64,000 nucleotides of DNA, taken from the NCBI GenBank assembly GCA_030549495.1, contig JAUIRK010001059.1:558001-622000 (forward strand), in the 5' to 3' direction. The number at the start of each line of letters is the position of its first letter. Positions within the stretch are counted from its first letter, which is position 1. The notes under the pieces were generated by a model. The model saw only the letters and a list, made by a program, of their open reading frames with translations, ran no database searches and was not told the DNA's origin. This DNA comes from Nectonema munidae. Lineage: Eukaryota; Nematomorpha; Nectonematoida; Nectonematidae. This document shows positions 1 through 11,651 of the stretch, one piece after another. A program made the position numbers and the translations under genes.

Positions 1-526
1 ATATATAAGACAGAAGTATATATTTTGTTGTTCTCACAAACTCATACAAAATAAGTTTCAAGATTTAATTTCTCCTTTATTAAATGAAAATTCTGTCTCC
101 AAAAATCTCTCAAAAAACTGGATTGAGTGAAAAAACAATAATTGATTGTTCTTCATTTTTTAGAGAAGTTTGTAAAATATATTTTGGTTATTCTTCATAT
201 CATCCCAAATAAGTATCTAGTTGGTAGTAAGGATATGTTGATAATCATCTTTTAAATTTTCGATAAAGAATTTTTCCTATTTATATACCTCATAACTTGT
301 ATGGTTGAACGCGTGTAGACAACTTAATTGCCATCTCCAACCTGTATACTACGATGGTTTCTATTCCATATACAAATGACTAGGGAGACAATGTTCAGCT
401 TTCTGTTCATATTTTGCTAGATGTAAGATTTGATATACTTCATTCGGAAAGACGATGTTACAAAAGTTATTACCTATATTTTTGCAATTTGCACGATATT
501 AAATAATATATTTGTGAAATAATAAT
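1..526. other. AT-rich sequence, nothing recognised
   Basis: No open frame of useful length, RNA gene or repeat boundary was recognised here. Confidence 0.5.
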
Positions 527-705
527 CAATATAAAATCGTGTAATCAAAGAATCGAAAAATATTCTTTAAAAATCTAAAAATATTTATTATTTTTCGTTG
601 GCTCCAGTTATACATAACGAGTTTCGTTTGACTCCTACTTCGACGTACAGAAGGATTTTTGACTCTGACGCTAAATCCGACTCCAGCATACCAAAAATCA
701 TTGAC
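527..705 (+). repeat. Dispersed repeat family B, copy 1
   Basis: The stretch with AATCGAAAAATATTC followed by CGTTGGCTCC and ending in CCGACTCCAG reappears in reverse complement at about 6295-6540. The two copies lie in opposite orientation on either side of the piggyBac element. The ends match best and the middle is diverged, so this is an old interspersed repeat. The family is not recognised. Confidence 0.55.
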
Positions 706-710
706 TTTAG

Positions 711-730
711 TTAACTCTTTCATGCCGATA
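711..730 (+). repeat. piggyBac 1 left terminal inverted repeat
   Basis: Starts with the TTAA target site followed by CTCTTTCATGCCGA. Pairs with 5027-5046. Confidence 0.85.
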
Positions 731-986
731 GGTCAGTAATGCATAGTTCCTTCAAGTGCCGAAAAGTCCATTTAATTTGATTATCTGATATGCCGAAGCA
801 AAAATATTTCGTTTTATTTAATGAAAGTGATATATCAAAGTTTACACACTACTAATAAACGAAATTTGGGTACAATAAAAAAAAATGTTTTTTCGTTTTT
901 AAAAAAAATGCCGTACCATATATGGGACGTTCGTACACCCCAAAAAATTCTGTAAAAGCAAAACACAATTTTATTAAAACATTTTT

Positions 987-2753
987 TTAAATTTTAGTAT
1001 GGTAAGCGATAAAGCATTTCACATGAACTCCAACATTGCATTTGATGCATTTTGTGGGAGTTTTAGAATGACAATGTCGACATTTCAATCTTTTATTGTC
1101 TTCAATCGGAGTGACCAAGTGTCCAGTCTTGTCGAATCTTGTGATGTCTGCAGGATTGGGACTTGCGAGAGCCTTGGATGATTGAGGATAAACTCCATAG
1201 GTTTTTAATAAACTTTGGGCCACCATTCTGCGGTAAAAAAGTTGATCTTTTTTTTCAGGGTTCGGGGTCAACCTGTACACAAGCCAAGCTTGTATGATCA
1301 ATGTATCAAAAAGATGCATTACAATAGGCATATACCATTTTTTTCCTCTTAAACAACTTTTATAAATCATGAGATTTTGGTCCATTCTGTCTACATGCCC
1401 CATCTCTCGATTATAAACATTTAAAAGCTTTGGCTGATTTATTTTTATCCTACTTTTTAATGTACGCGAGTATCGTGAAATTTTATTTAGTGGCTCTACC
1501 CCATACTTGTTAGATCCACAAATCACAACCCGATTATCAAACCACTCACAAACGTTAAAAGAACAGGAATTGTATGCCGTAAAACTCCCTCTGGGATCTT
1601 TTTTAAAATCTTTTTCACTTTTTTTAGGAAAATTGAGCAGCCTGTTCTTTTTTATGGTAGCCGTCATGGTCTGTTTTTTTTCTTTAATCATTTGAAACAA
1701 GTTCAAGGTTGAAAAATAATTATCCATGACATAATGGTATGAGTTGATGATCTTGTTGTTGTTTTTCTCAACAAAGTTGAGTACTACAGATTCCCCTAAA
1801 GTTAACCCTGTACTTCTTTTTTCCGATTTACCTTGATAAAGATCAAAGTTCACTAAATACCCAGATTGAATGCAATCTGACCATTGCTTATACCCAAACC
1901 TTTGAGGCTTTCCTTTGATGAACTGTTTCAGATGTTGACGACCATAATACGGTATCATCGTTTCATCTATACTCTATAGCATGAAACTCTGCTACAGGAG
2001 CATTTGAAGAAAAAATTTGTTTAGTTTGTCAACAAGAGGCCGTATTTTGGTGAACTTATCACTTGAGTCAAGTTGATTGTTGTCTGAAAAATGTAAGTAC
2101 TTTTTTATTTCATCAAACCTATCTCTCCTCATTGCCGACGATACAATTTTCACATCACAATCCTCACTTTTGTTCCAATACATGCGATATTTAGGTAATT
2201 TATGGTAGCCCATTAGAGTGAAAATACCAAAAAAAACTTTAAATTCATCATTACTCAAGTTCAAATTAAAGTTGTTTTGCGAAGCATAATTGTTTGTAAA
2301 TGAAACAATCATGTTAATGAGAGTTTCAGTCAAAAATAGATTAAAAACATCCATCAAATTCAAGTTAGCGTTATCATAGTAACTTGGGTGAAGAGCTTCT
2401 TTGAATTCATTTCCATGAAAATTAACACAACCACTGTTCCAATGAAAAGACTTTTTTCTTTTAACTGGTTCGATTTGATTACTAGTTTGTCTATCATCAT
2501 CATTAATATCATCATCATCATCATCATCATCGTGAATCACACATCTTGAAACCAAAGTTCCTTCAGCCAGCAATTGATTTCCAGTCAAATTGTCTATATC
2601 GCCGATGTCTTCGTCTCCTGAATCTTCATCTGTAACCACATCGGTACAATTTATGGGCGGTTGAATGAAAATTTGGGAGTCAGTTATCTTTTCTGTATCA
2701 ATAAACTCCAACAAATTATTTAAAGTATCATCCTTAAAAATGTGAGAATGCAC
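987..2753 (-). pseudogene. piggyBac transposase with two in-frame stops
   Basis: A single reading frame of about 588 codons runs from the ATG at 2753 to the stop at 987, interrupted only by two TAG codons (1992-1994 and 1974-1976). The N-terminal third is acidic, with a run of eight Asp near residue 76. It continues through the piggyBac N-terminal domain (WNKSEDCDV, then RRDRFDEIKKYLHF). The three catalytic-Asp regions are visible: SIDETMIPYYGR, YVMDNYFST and GHVDRMDQN. The C-terminus is a Cys/His-rich zinc-binding tail (CRHCHSK, CIKC, HVKC). Length fits the family. The two stops make it non-functional as read, although little else is damaged, so the copy is fairly young. Confidence 0.88.
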
Positions 2754-3030
2754 AATATATTTTGAAATAAAAGTTTGCTTTCACAAAACAATTATTCAAT
2801 GATAAAAAAAAGTAAAATTAAACATCTCATACTTCATACTAAGATTTATTTATCAAAAATATGCAGAATGTAGTAAATAAGTTTTCCTCCAGCATTCTTC
2901 TCAGGGTCTCTTTGATATATAAAGCTCAGAATAAAAGTCAAAAGACTATAGAACGCAATAGCGTCCACATTAGAAACTATTGGTAATTCAATATCCACAT
3001 CCCAATTCGAGAATGTGAAATAAATAAAAT

Positions 3031-3152
3031 CCGAATTCTCCAACATTAAAACTCAATTTTTTATTCAAAATAATAAAAAATTCAAAGTATCCCGAATTTT
3101 CCAACATTAAAACTCAATTTTTTATTCAAAATAATAAAAAATTCAAAGTATC
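3031..3152. repeat. Tandem duplication, 2 x 61 bp
   Basis: Two almost identical 61-bp units in direct orientation, starting at 3031 (CCGAATTCTCCAACATT) and 3092 (CCGAATTTTCCAACATT). They differ at one visible base. They sit in the non-coding part of piggyBac element 1. Confidence 0.85.
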
Positions 3153-3366
3153 AATGTAACATTTAGAGCTCAGCTAAAAAGTCCAAAGGGCCCGGCCTTT
3201 TTGTTTTCACAAATACTCTTTTGTTTATGATAATTTTTATATTTTGTACATTTAGCTTATCTATAACCTTTAAATTAATGATTTCTTGTGCATATATGTA
3301 ACTATAAATATTTTTTATATTGCCCGAAATATTAAAGTTCAGCAATTTACTACAAAAAAGCGTGCG

Positions 3367-3670
3367 TCTTTTCACCCAAAAACACATTCAAAAAACATCA
3401 TATGTAGCAACAGAAACTATTTAAATCAAATAATCAGTGAAATTCAACAAAAAATTACAATTAATCAATTGAGTTTAAAAGTAAAGGATATTAAAAGTTA
3501 GTAAAGCCTAAAGCAAGAGTTAGTACATTACATACTAAAATATTATGTTCATGATAAAATATATATAAAAAAGAAAAAAAACAATTGAATAAAACTACAA
3601 ATAAACTACTTTAAACTACAAATAAAACTAGTTTTTAGGTGTTTTTTGAATGTGTTTTTGGGTGAAAAGA
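3367..3670. repeat. Inverted repeat, 31-bp perfect arms, 242-bp loop
   Basis: Bases 3367-3397 (TCTTTTCACCCAAAAACACA...) are the exact reverse complement of 3640-3670. The structure lies inside piggyBac element 1 and may be a small foldback insertion. Confidence 0.8.
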
Positions 3671-5026
3671 AGCGCCTCAAAAAAAGGTTTTCTCTATTTG
3701 TTTGAAGCTTTTTCAAAGTTCAATAGTTAATGAACAAAAACTTACTATTGTTTAATTGTAAAAAAATTTTTTTTTTACTACATTTCATACAAATAATATG
3801 TTTTTGTGAGTGCTCACTGCTTATTGGATCTATTAGACCCATGTTTACCTGCAACGTAATGCTAAAAGTTTTTAGGTCGTTGCCGAAAAAAAAATAACTT
3901 TGACAAAAATATTTTTTGAATGATATACAAGTAGAATGAGGAGGCATTTTAAAAGTTTCAAAACTATATATATCATTTATGACAAAAAATCTAAGTTTCT
4001 CGGGTCTGATAGACCCTTGCCTGATGAGGGTTATAAAATGAATAATTTACTACAAGTTAAACCAGACTCTTCCTAATATTTACAAAAATATGTCAGGTAT
4101 TAATATTTAAGTCTTTGAATAGACGCTGTTATTCATAAGAAGGAGAAGGAAAAAGTTTATTTTTCATACTTTTTTAAATAATAGTTTAATAATTGGAAAA
4201 TGCAATTATTCTGACCTATTAACTAAGTTGATAACTTTTTTATTAACTGGTTGGTACAATGAGAATCAGATTTTTAGTCCAAAGCAGAAGAATCATATCC
4301 AAATTTATTATAAAAAGCAGATGAACTGAATTTTTCTGTCTATAACTTCATTTAGATTTTAAAAATGTTTATGTATTTCGTTATAAGAAAAATAATATCA
4401 ATTTTTGAAAATACAATCTGAAAATTTTCCAAATTTGTTCCAAAATTCAACAATATTTTGTAAAAAAATATTCTCAAAAACAGAGGTTGTATAAAAAACT
4501 TTTTATTGTTTAAAATTTTGCATTAAATTTGGATAAAAAAACACAAATTAACAAAATTGATTTTGAGCAAAAAAAATCAGTCCTAACGGGTCATATCTGG
4601 TACCCAATATTCAAAGTTATTTGAAAAAAGCATGTTTCATGAAAAAAAAGTATTAGCTTGCTAACGATGTTATTGAAAGTACGTCGAATATATTACACAT
4701 AAGTTTTACGTCATATATAAAGTAAATAATGAGAAAACTTACCATAATTAAAAGAAACACACACGTAAAAAGAAAATGACAGCAAGAACGATCTGGTAAG
4801 TTGTGATGTGACGTCAAAATCTTGAATTGCAGCCAGAATATTGATTATCCTATTCGTGACATGCATGCATCAACTCGATGTGAAATAATGAAGGTTAGTG
4901 GTATTTGTTTACGTTTTTGTAAATAACTAAATTTGACCCGCTCGGCACTTACAGTAAAATTTTTGGGGTGACATATATGGCCCTTTCGGCATACAAAGAA
5001 CTTTATTTACGACCCATATGTGGGAC

Positions 5027-5046
5027 TTTCGGCACAAAAGAGTTAA
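5027..5046 (-). repeat. piggyBac 1 right terminal inverted repeat
   Basis: Reverse complement starts TTAACTCTTTTGTGCCGA and pairs with 711-730. TTAA is at 5043-5046. Confidence 0.85.
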
Positions 5047-5544
5047 GATGTCTTAACTTGACGATTATTATACAAATGATAATTTGACTTCTACTTCAAT
5101 ATTTCAACTCTCAATCTAATCTACATATATATATATTTTTTAATATTGATTTTAAATTAACATTAAATTTTTGTATGAAATTTATCTATAATTTTGCTAT
5201 GTTTTATTTTTAATACTACAATTTATGATATATGATAAACACAAAAAAGTATAAGAGAATTTATTTTGAATTATTTTGAGTTTTTTTCTAGCAAATCTTC
5301 CTTAATGATTACTCCGTGAATCCGACTTTATGATTCGGAGAGTTTAACGATTCTTATCATTTAATTCGCTAAAAAGTATCATTTGACATATGATATGAGA
5401 ACCCTGATGTTTATCATTATTCTGTTTTTCATATGTAAGACATACATTGCTGTATCACAGAAATTTTTTTATTGAAGATGAACATGTTTTGAAACCATCA
5501 AAACAAATTAAAAAAAATAATGATATTTTTGGAATGATGAATTT
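5047..5544. other. AT-rich sequence without recognised features
   Basis: No coding frame or repeat boundary was recognised between piggyBac element 1 and the inverted repeat that follows. Confidence 0.4.
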
Positions 5545-6070
5545 TCATCTCCTCAGGAATTTTCGCCTCGGGAAATTTCGCCTAATAGGAAAAATCGTCG
5601 CAAGACAATTTTGCCGTAAAATGTGATAAAAACAGTTTGGTTTTTGAAGTACCATTTTATCTCTTTCAAACAACCAAATTTGGCTAATTAATTATTTTTT
5701 TTATTTTATTTTTATTTTATTTTATCCTATTTTTTATTTTATCTTTATTTTTTTTAATTTTATTTTTATTTTACCTTATTTTTTATTTTATCTTTATTTT
5801 TTTTCGACTATAGTTTTTTGTAGGCACACGATGGTTTATCAAATGGAAACTAGTAGAGGAGGACTGAAATTAGTTCACGATCTTAACTATATTTACCGAA
5901 TAGATCGAAAATACGAATAAAAAAAATAATTACTCCATTTCCTTATTGGTTGCTTATTTATCAGAAACTTTGAAAGCCAAGCTTGGTTGTTTGGAAGAGA
6001 TAAAATGGTACTTTAGAAACCAAACTGTTTTTATCACAAACACTTGTTTTACGGCGAATTTTCCTAGAAC
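5545..6070. repeat. Inverted repeat with MULE-like terminal modules
   Basis: Arms of about 80 bp (5613-5694 and 5975-6058) are reverse complements, both containing GATAAAAACAGTTTGG. Between them is a T-rich low-complexity block (5699-5808). Just outside the left arm, short modules recur: AATTTTCGCC, AAATTTCGCC, AATTTTGCCG. Repeated modules like these are found in the ends of some MULE elements, so a non-autonomous foldback MULE is possible. No transposase is present. Confidence 0.5.
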
Positions 6071-6294
6071 CACAAAATTGATAGACAAACACAATATTGC
6101 CTTGCTTCCTTTCACATCTAGGAAGTCTAGATGAGAGCAATCGCGTATACAGTATTAACATAAACAACTAATTAAGAGTAAGGAAATAGAATACACAAAA
6201 AGATGAAAAGAAGCTTGTAGTTTTATCTGCCTGTTTCTTTCTGTTAAATCTAAAACTATATTCAATCTTTGAACATAGTAAAACTTTTTTCAAC

Positions 6295-6540
6295 TGGAGT
6301 CGGAGTCACACGAATTTTTACGACTTGACTCCGACTCTATCTCAAAAAGTGCGACTTCACAACCCTGCCCGTTACTTTTAGAACAGAAAGGTAAACGTAG
6401 TCTCTCTAATCATTTTTATCAAATCATGCATATACGAAGCGAAACGTAACCGGAGCCAACGATATATTTAAAAAGAATAAATATTTTTCGATTTTTTAAA
6501 GAATATTTTTCGATTCTATCGAATAAGCATTCGTGATGCT
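6295..6540 (-). repeat. Dispersed repeat family B, copy 2 (inverted)
   Basis: In reverse complement this matches 527-705: AATCGAAAAATATTC, CGTTGGCTCC and a terminal block with GACTCCGACTCCAG. Confidence 0.5.
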
Positions 6541-6919
6541 GATTGTTAAATTATAAAAAGTTGTCCACCTTCATCTAATAAAAGACTCCCTTTCTCACAC
6601 AAAAGGAAAAAGATGGACAAATTTAATTTTAATTAAAAATTTTCGTGATAGTGACTAAATCTTCACATATTGGCATCTGTGACAGTTTTGATAACTCTTA
6701 ATTTAAAATATTATAATTCCTACAGATCTTAGTGAAATGATAATTGTAATCTTAGCTTATAGATTTAAAGATTTTTCATTTGTAAAAGAAGAACTTCTTT
6801 TTCACAGTCAAAATATTTTTTGAAGCATCCACTATTAGTTCAATACACTACTTCAAAATTCGCTGGAACATGGTAGATCTTCCATTTTTCTTTTTAAAAT
6901 TATTTCTTTTGATCACACG

Positions 6920-7066
6920 TTCTCTTTTCAATTTATTTTCAGGTTGCTTCCTTCTCTCATACTAATTTTCAAAAGATTTTATATTGCATTTTGTTTTTCT
7001 TTTTTTTCAATAAATATTTCATATTCGAAATAATTGAAGGGAGTATTATAAGCCAAAATATATATA
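6920..7066 (+). repeat. Dispersed repeat family A, left part (interrupted by Tigger)
   Basis: The segment with GGTTGCTTCCTTCTCTCA and AGTATTATAAGCCAAAATATA matches 61192-61333 closely. At 7066 the match is broken by the Tigger element, and it resumes at 10757. The copy at 61192-61590 is uninterrupted. Confidence 0.8.
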
Positions 7067-7489
7067 CATTGTAATCTCTATATACCGGCCTTTGACAAAA
7101 CAGGATTTTTGTCTAAATCGAACAATTTTATAAGTCCCAAAAAATTAATATAAACTGTAATAATTTATTTTTTGTATACCGGCTTTTTTTCTCTAAACCG
7201 GTCTTATAATCTACATAATGTCTTTAAATTTTTTTATAAAATAAAGTTTATTTTAGAGAGGTTTTGGTATTATTATATAATTATTTAATTAATTTTTTTA
7301 ATTGAAATGTAAAATCAATATTAAAATTCATCAAAAAATAATATAAAAATTATTCAAAATTTTATGAAGATATTTTACATTTATTTTTATATTTTTTATA
7401 CACTCTAAAATTTTTATGAATTTCTTTTTTAGATTTTATCAATATTTTTTTAATTAATTTACACAAATTGATTATTTTTATTTCAAGAT

Positions 7490-8102
7490 GAATAAACCTA
7501 AAAAAACGTACTGGTCGTGAGCTTGATCTTGAGTCTAAGATTACGCGAATAAATGATTTTCAAATGACACCTAAGACAACACAAAAAATGTTGAGTGAAA
7601 CGTACGGAGTTGGTACAAGCACAGTTTCTGACATTTTAAAAAAAGCTGATGTTTAACTACAACAGTATCAAAACAATTCTTCTGAGAGCAAAAAACGCTT
7701 TGATAGCCTTTGTAAATTTGATAAGTTGAACAAATTAACGTAGTAATGGTTTCAACGAGCAAGAGCAAAAACTTTCCATTTTCTGGCCTAATTATTATTG
7801 AATCGAAAGGAACTGATTTTGCTGCTCTTTTAGACAATTCTGATTTCAAAGCTCCTTCTGGATGGTTGACTTCTTGGAAATCTCGATACTCTATCAAGAC
7901 GTATGCAATTTGTGGTGAAAAAGCCAGCGTTGATAGTGCAGTAGTCAATGATTGGTTTTCTCGTTTAGATGGCATAATTAATGCTTATGATTTGAGTAAC
8001 ATATTTAATTGCGATCAGACTGCACTTTATTTTCGCGCTCTACCTGAAAAAACTTTGGCTGCTAAATATCATTCAAAAAATGGAGTAAAAATTTCCAAAG
8101 AT
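7490..8102 (+). pseudogene. Tigger transposase, N-terminal part
   Basis: Translation shows a helix-turn-helix (ending TYGVGTSTVSDILKK), then a CENP-B-like DNA-binding part (FQRARAKNFPFSG, FKAPSGWLTSWKSRY), and the start of the pogo catalytic domain (NIFNCDQTALYFRALPEKTL). The first catalytic Asp is present; the residue after it is Gln-Thr where the family usually has Glu-Thr. There are stop codons between the helix-turn-helix and the CENP-B-like part. The frame ends at KISKD, where LINE sequence takes over. Confidence 0.85.
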
Positions 8103-9740
8103 ATAAGGAATAAATTTATTTCTTTAAGAAATAAAATCAAGCATATGTCTAAAAAATTAAAAGAGGAATACTACTTCAATTATTTTAATACATCAAAAAA
8201 CGTGAAACAGAGTTGGAATAAACTAAATTCCCTTTTGAAACCATGTTCCAATTCTAAAATATTATTAAAATTTGATCAGAAAATAATCGATAACAAAGAG
8301 GTGATAGCTGAAATCTTCAATGAGAAATTTACTGGAGTATCTCATATCCAAAAGAGAACCAATGATGAACATTTTTTGTACACAATAATAAGTCAAAATG
8401 TTCTTTTGAAAAAGTTTCCATTGAAGAAATTTTTTTAGCTGTGAGTTTTTGCAAGAATACCCAAACTAAGGATATTTATGGTATTTCCATACATCATATC
8501 GAACTAATAAATTAATGTATTAGCTCGATACCTCCTCATAGCTTTCAATGCTTGTATCGAATTCAACACATATCCTAAGGTTTTCAAACTAAATAACGTT
8601 TGTCCAATATCCAAAAAAGGAGATAGACATGGTATGGATAGTTATCGTCCTATATCTATCATTCCATCATGCTCAAAGATATTGGAAAAAATTCTTTTCA
8701 ATCAAATTTATACTTTTTTTTCATTCTAATAATTTATTTGATGAAAGACAATTCGGGTTCCGTAGGCTAAATGATACACAGTCACTCCTTGCGTTCTTCA
8801 TCAATGATATAATTGACAACCTTTCTTCATGTCGAGCAGTTCATACTGCTTTTATTGATCTCCCTAAAGCCTTTGATTTGATTTCCCAAGATAATTTACT
8901 AGAAAAAATTAAGTTATATGGATTCGAAGGTAAAGCTGTTTCCTTTATTAAGTCATATCTCAACTTGAGAGAACAGCAAGTTTCAATTGAAGATGTTTTG
9001 TCCGAAAAAAGGCTTGTTAATAGTGGAGTGCCCCAAGGTTACATACTTGGGCCTCTCTTGTCCTTAATTTTCATTAATGACCTTCACTACAACAATTTCA
9101 AAATAAAATACTTTACTTTTGCAGATGACATCACAATTAATATAGCTTTTTCTCCTTCTGATAAATCAGTTTCTGAGAGCTTTTTTAATAATGAAATTCA
9201 GAGTATTTTTGATGGGCGTGATAAGAATGGGATGGTTATTAACATCAAAATGTCAAAAATGTTGTTTTGTGACCCAACTCATTTGAAAATTAACTTTGAT
9301 AGGCTTGTTTTCGAAGTTGTTGAAAGTTACCAACTACTAAGTATTGTAATAGATAATAAGCTGAATTGGAATAAACATCTTAATTTTCTTAATAAAATTT
9401 CGTGAGTTGCTGGAATTTTCAAAAGATTAAAAAACTCTTTAACTTTACATGTCAAAAAACTCATTTATAATTCTTTCGTATCTCCCTATATTAATTACTG
9501 TATCATTATCTGGGGACACTCAAATTTATCACTCCTTCTTAAAACTCAGAAAAAAGTCTTAAGGAATATGTTCGGAGTTCATTATACTTATATCACACAA
9601 GTAATTTGTTTTTCGAAAGTAAAATACTTAAAGTTTATGACCTCTATAATTACAACTTATCTATTTTTCTATTTAAACTTTTGAACAAGAAAGAAGCCAC
9701 GTTGTTTCAAAAATATCAATATTAACGACTTGTGGGTGAT
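8103..9740 (+). mobile_element. LINE fragment (Jockey/CR1-like) inside the Tigger
   Basis: After the Tigger residues KISKD the frame changes abruptly to LINE connector sequence (IRNKFISLRNKIKHM, KQSWNKLNSLL), followed by the reverse transcriptase and thumb. No endonuclease is present, so the copy is 5'-truncated. The Tigger reading resumes around 9745 with SKAWMTSKIF. No convincing target-site duplication was seen, and about 60 Tigger codons seem to have been lost at the junction. Confidence 0.82.
8629..9405 (+). pseudogene. LINE reverse transcriptase, decayed
   Basis: RT motifs appear in order: DSYRPISIIPSCSKILEKI (another frame, near 8637-8695), FGFRRLNDTQSL, AFIDLPKAFDLI, NSGVPQGYILGPLL, then FADD at about 9120-9131. 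The thumb continues to about 9680 (KLIYNSFVSPYINYCIIIWG). Several frame breaks separate the parts. The family is a non-LTR retrotransposon of the Jockey/CR1 group. Confidence 0.85.
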
Positions 9741-9744
9741 TTAT

Positions 9745-10600
9745 TTTTTCAACTCTAAAGCTTGGATGACATCAAAAATATTTTCAACTTGGACTCTGGA
9801 AGTTAATAAAAAATGATGCTTGAAAAAACAAAAATTTTTACTTTTTTTGAATAATGCTAGATCACATACACCTGATGTAGATCTTAACAACATTTGTTTA
9901 ACATTTTTCCATCAAACACCACAAGTTTTGTTCAGCCACTCGATTTAGGCATAATAAGATCGTTTAAAACGTGTTATCGAAAAATGTTCATGACAAATTT
10001 ATTGGCTAAAATGGATAAAAGTTTGAGCGTTGTTGAATTGACAAAAATTCAAATTCAAATGTGTTGATTTGGCTTGGCAAAATGTAAAAATTGCTACAAT
10101 TACAAAATGTTTCAAACACAATGGTTTTGTGATGCCTACGTTTTCTGACAATATAGATGATGATAATAATGAGGAAGAAGAAGTTTCTTTAGCAGATCTC
10201 GTTTCCCGTGCATCTCTGAATCAGCTGATGAGTACTTTGATATCGACAAAACTTTCTATACTGAAGACCCTTCTGATTTTGAAACAGTTCCAGTCAAAGA
10301 GCATATGCAAGAAGTGATTTCTAAGAGCGAAAGCGATGGAGAAGAAAGAGCAGGACAGCCGATTAATAAATGGACTCGTACTGACTGATGTTCGTGATAT
10401 GCTTCAACAACTAAGCTTCTTGCATCAACAGAAGTTGCATCAATCCTGTCTGAAATTCAAATACTTATCAACAAAAATAACTAGGCCATTGCTAAAAAGT
10501 GCGTTGCTTTTAAACAGACTTCCATCAAAAACTAATAGAACTTTAAGCATTATAAAAAAAATTTTAAACCTTAAACTAAATAGTATTTTAATTTATATCA
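9745..10600 (+). pseudogene. Tigger transposase, C-terminal part
   Basis: Pieces in several frames match the second half of a Tigger transposase: SKAWMTSKIFSTW, FLNNARSHTPDV, NTTSFVQPLDLGIIRSFK, then AWQNVKIATITKCFKHNGF and an acidic stretch. FLNNARSH stands where the family has an LD-N-x-P-x-H motif, so the second catalytic Asp is changed to Asn. The tail runs out near 10600, before the right terminal repeat. Confidence 0.82.
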
Positions 10601-10756
10601 CTTAATTTTGTTGTATAACTCACGGAATATACTTTAAAAAAGAAAGATAAAAACCAAAAGGATAAAAAAAAATATCACTCATTAAAAACGGGTGTTTTGT
10701 GAAAAGCGGATTTTTTATTTGATCCCAAGGTAATCCGGTTTTCACAGATTTTACTG

Positions 10757-11510
10757 TATATAAAAAATATATTTTTACTATCAATATACATAAATACCAA
10801 TATTATGTAGTACAGTAGTAGAATAGTATTTTCTGAAAATTTTTTACAGAAATAATTATTTTTTGGAAAAAACTGATTCTCAGGCATACATTACAAATTC
10901 AATTGACACTTCCGGATGTTTTTAATCTTATTAGCAAGAATAGATTACAGAAACAAAAAAATCATAATCGATTTGGTATAAAAACAGATATTTTATTTAA
11001 ATTTGAAAAATATGTCTGTAGACACCTAAACTGCACATTTGATTGACACTTACAGATATTTTAAAACCTCTAAATGCGAAAACTAATTTCAGAAATAAAA
11101 GCATGGTTGATTTGGTATAAAAATATATATTTCATGTAAAATTTCAATCAATGGTTTTGGAGAGTAAACCGCAAATTTGATTAACACTTATAGGTCTTTT
11201 CACATCCTAAATGTAAAAAATGAGTTCAGAAATGAAACCAGTGTGGCTGATTTAGTTTAAAAACTTATTTTATTAGATATTTTTCTCATCAATCAAAATT
11301 TTGATTGACATTTTCTAAAAGTAACCATGATAATTGAAAAAATTAAATATATAAAGTGTTATGCGTTCAAAACTGTATATAATTATAAATAGTTTTGAAG
11401 GTAGTTTATAATATAGACCCTAAGTTATAAGGTTAAATAAAGATAATGTAAAAATTGTGTTGAAAAATTTTAATTTTTGATTTTGATTGACAGTTTTCAA
11501 CATGAAAGGG
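10757..11510 (+). repeat. Dispersed repeat family A, right part, with degenerate tandem units
   Basis: Resumes the match to 61334-61590. It contains five diverged units marked by GATTGACACT-like motifs at 10901, 11041, 11179, 11303 and 11485, at spacings of 140, 138, 124 and 182 bp. Each of the first three units also carries a GATTTGGTATAAAAAC-like block. No coding frame was recognised. Confidence 0.7.
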
Positions 11511-11651
11511 TTATTCAACTACCATGAAAATGGTATTAAAAGATGCAGCTGACGATTTGAAAAGTCGTGAAATTTGGAGGGATAAAATTCAGCCTAAAAA
11601 CATTAAGCAATATCTTTTACATATGTTTCTTCAAGTTTCGAAATTGATTCT

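Larger units (their letters stand above)
711..5046 (-). mobile_element. piggyBac element 1, both ends present, TTAA target
   Basis: The left end reads TTAACTCTTTCATGCCGA at 711. The right end, read as reverse complement from 5046, is TTAACTCTTTTGTGCCGA, so both ends carry TTAA and share a terminal inverted repeat. Inside each end the motif TGCCGA recurs: near 722, 757 and 792 on the left, and three times within 4935-5035 on the right. These look like subterminal transposase-binding repeats. The transposase is on the minus strand at 987-2753. About 2 kb between it and the right end is non-coding and holds a tandem duplication and a hairpin. The element is 4.3 kb, long for piggyBac, probably through later insertions. 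Confidence 0.88.
7067..10756 (+). mobile_element. Tigger/pogo DNA transposon with TA duplication, holding a LINE
   Basis: The left end CATTGTAATCTCTATATACC (7067) and the right end, read as reverse complement from 10756 (CAGTAAAATCTGTGAAAACC), are imperfect inverted repeats. TA flanks both sides (7065-7066 and 10757-10758), as expected for Tc1/mariner-type elements. Plus-strand transposase remains lie at about 7490-8102 and 9745-10600. A LINE fragment separates them. The uninterrupted paralog of the host repeat at 61192-61590 shows the empty site and confirms the boundaries. Confidence 0.88.

Noticed and set aside
3995-4035. A further piggyBac-like terminus (ACCCTCATCAGGCAAGGG in reverse complement)
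   Set aside because: No partner terminus was found, and the outer TTAA is not intact.
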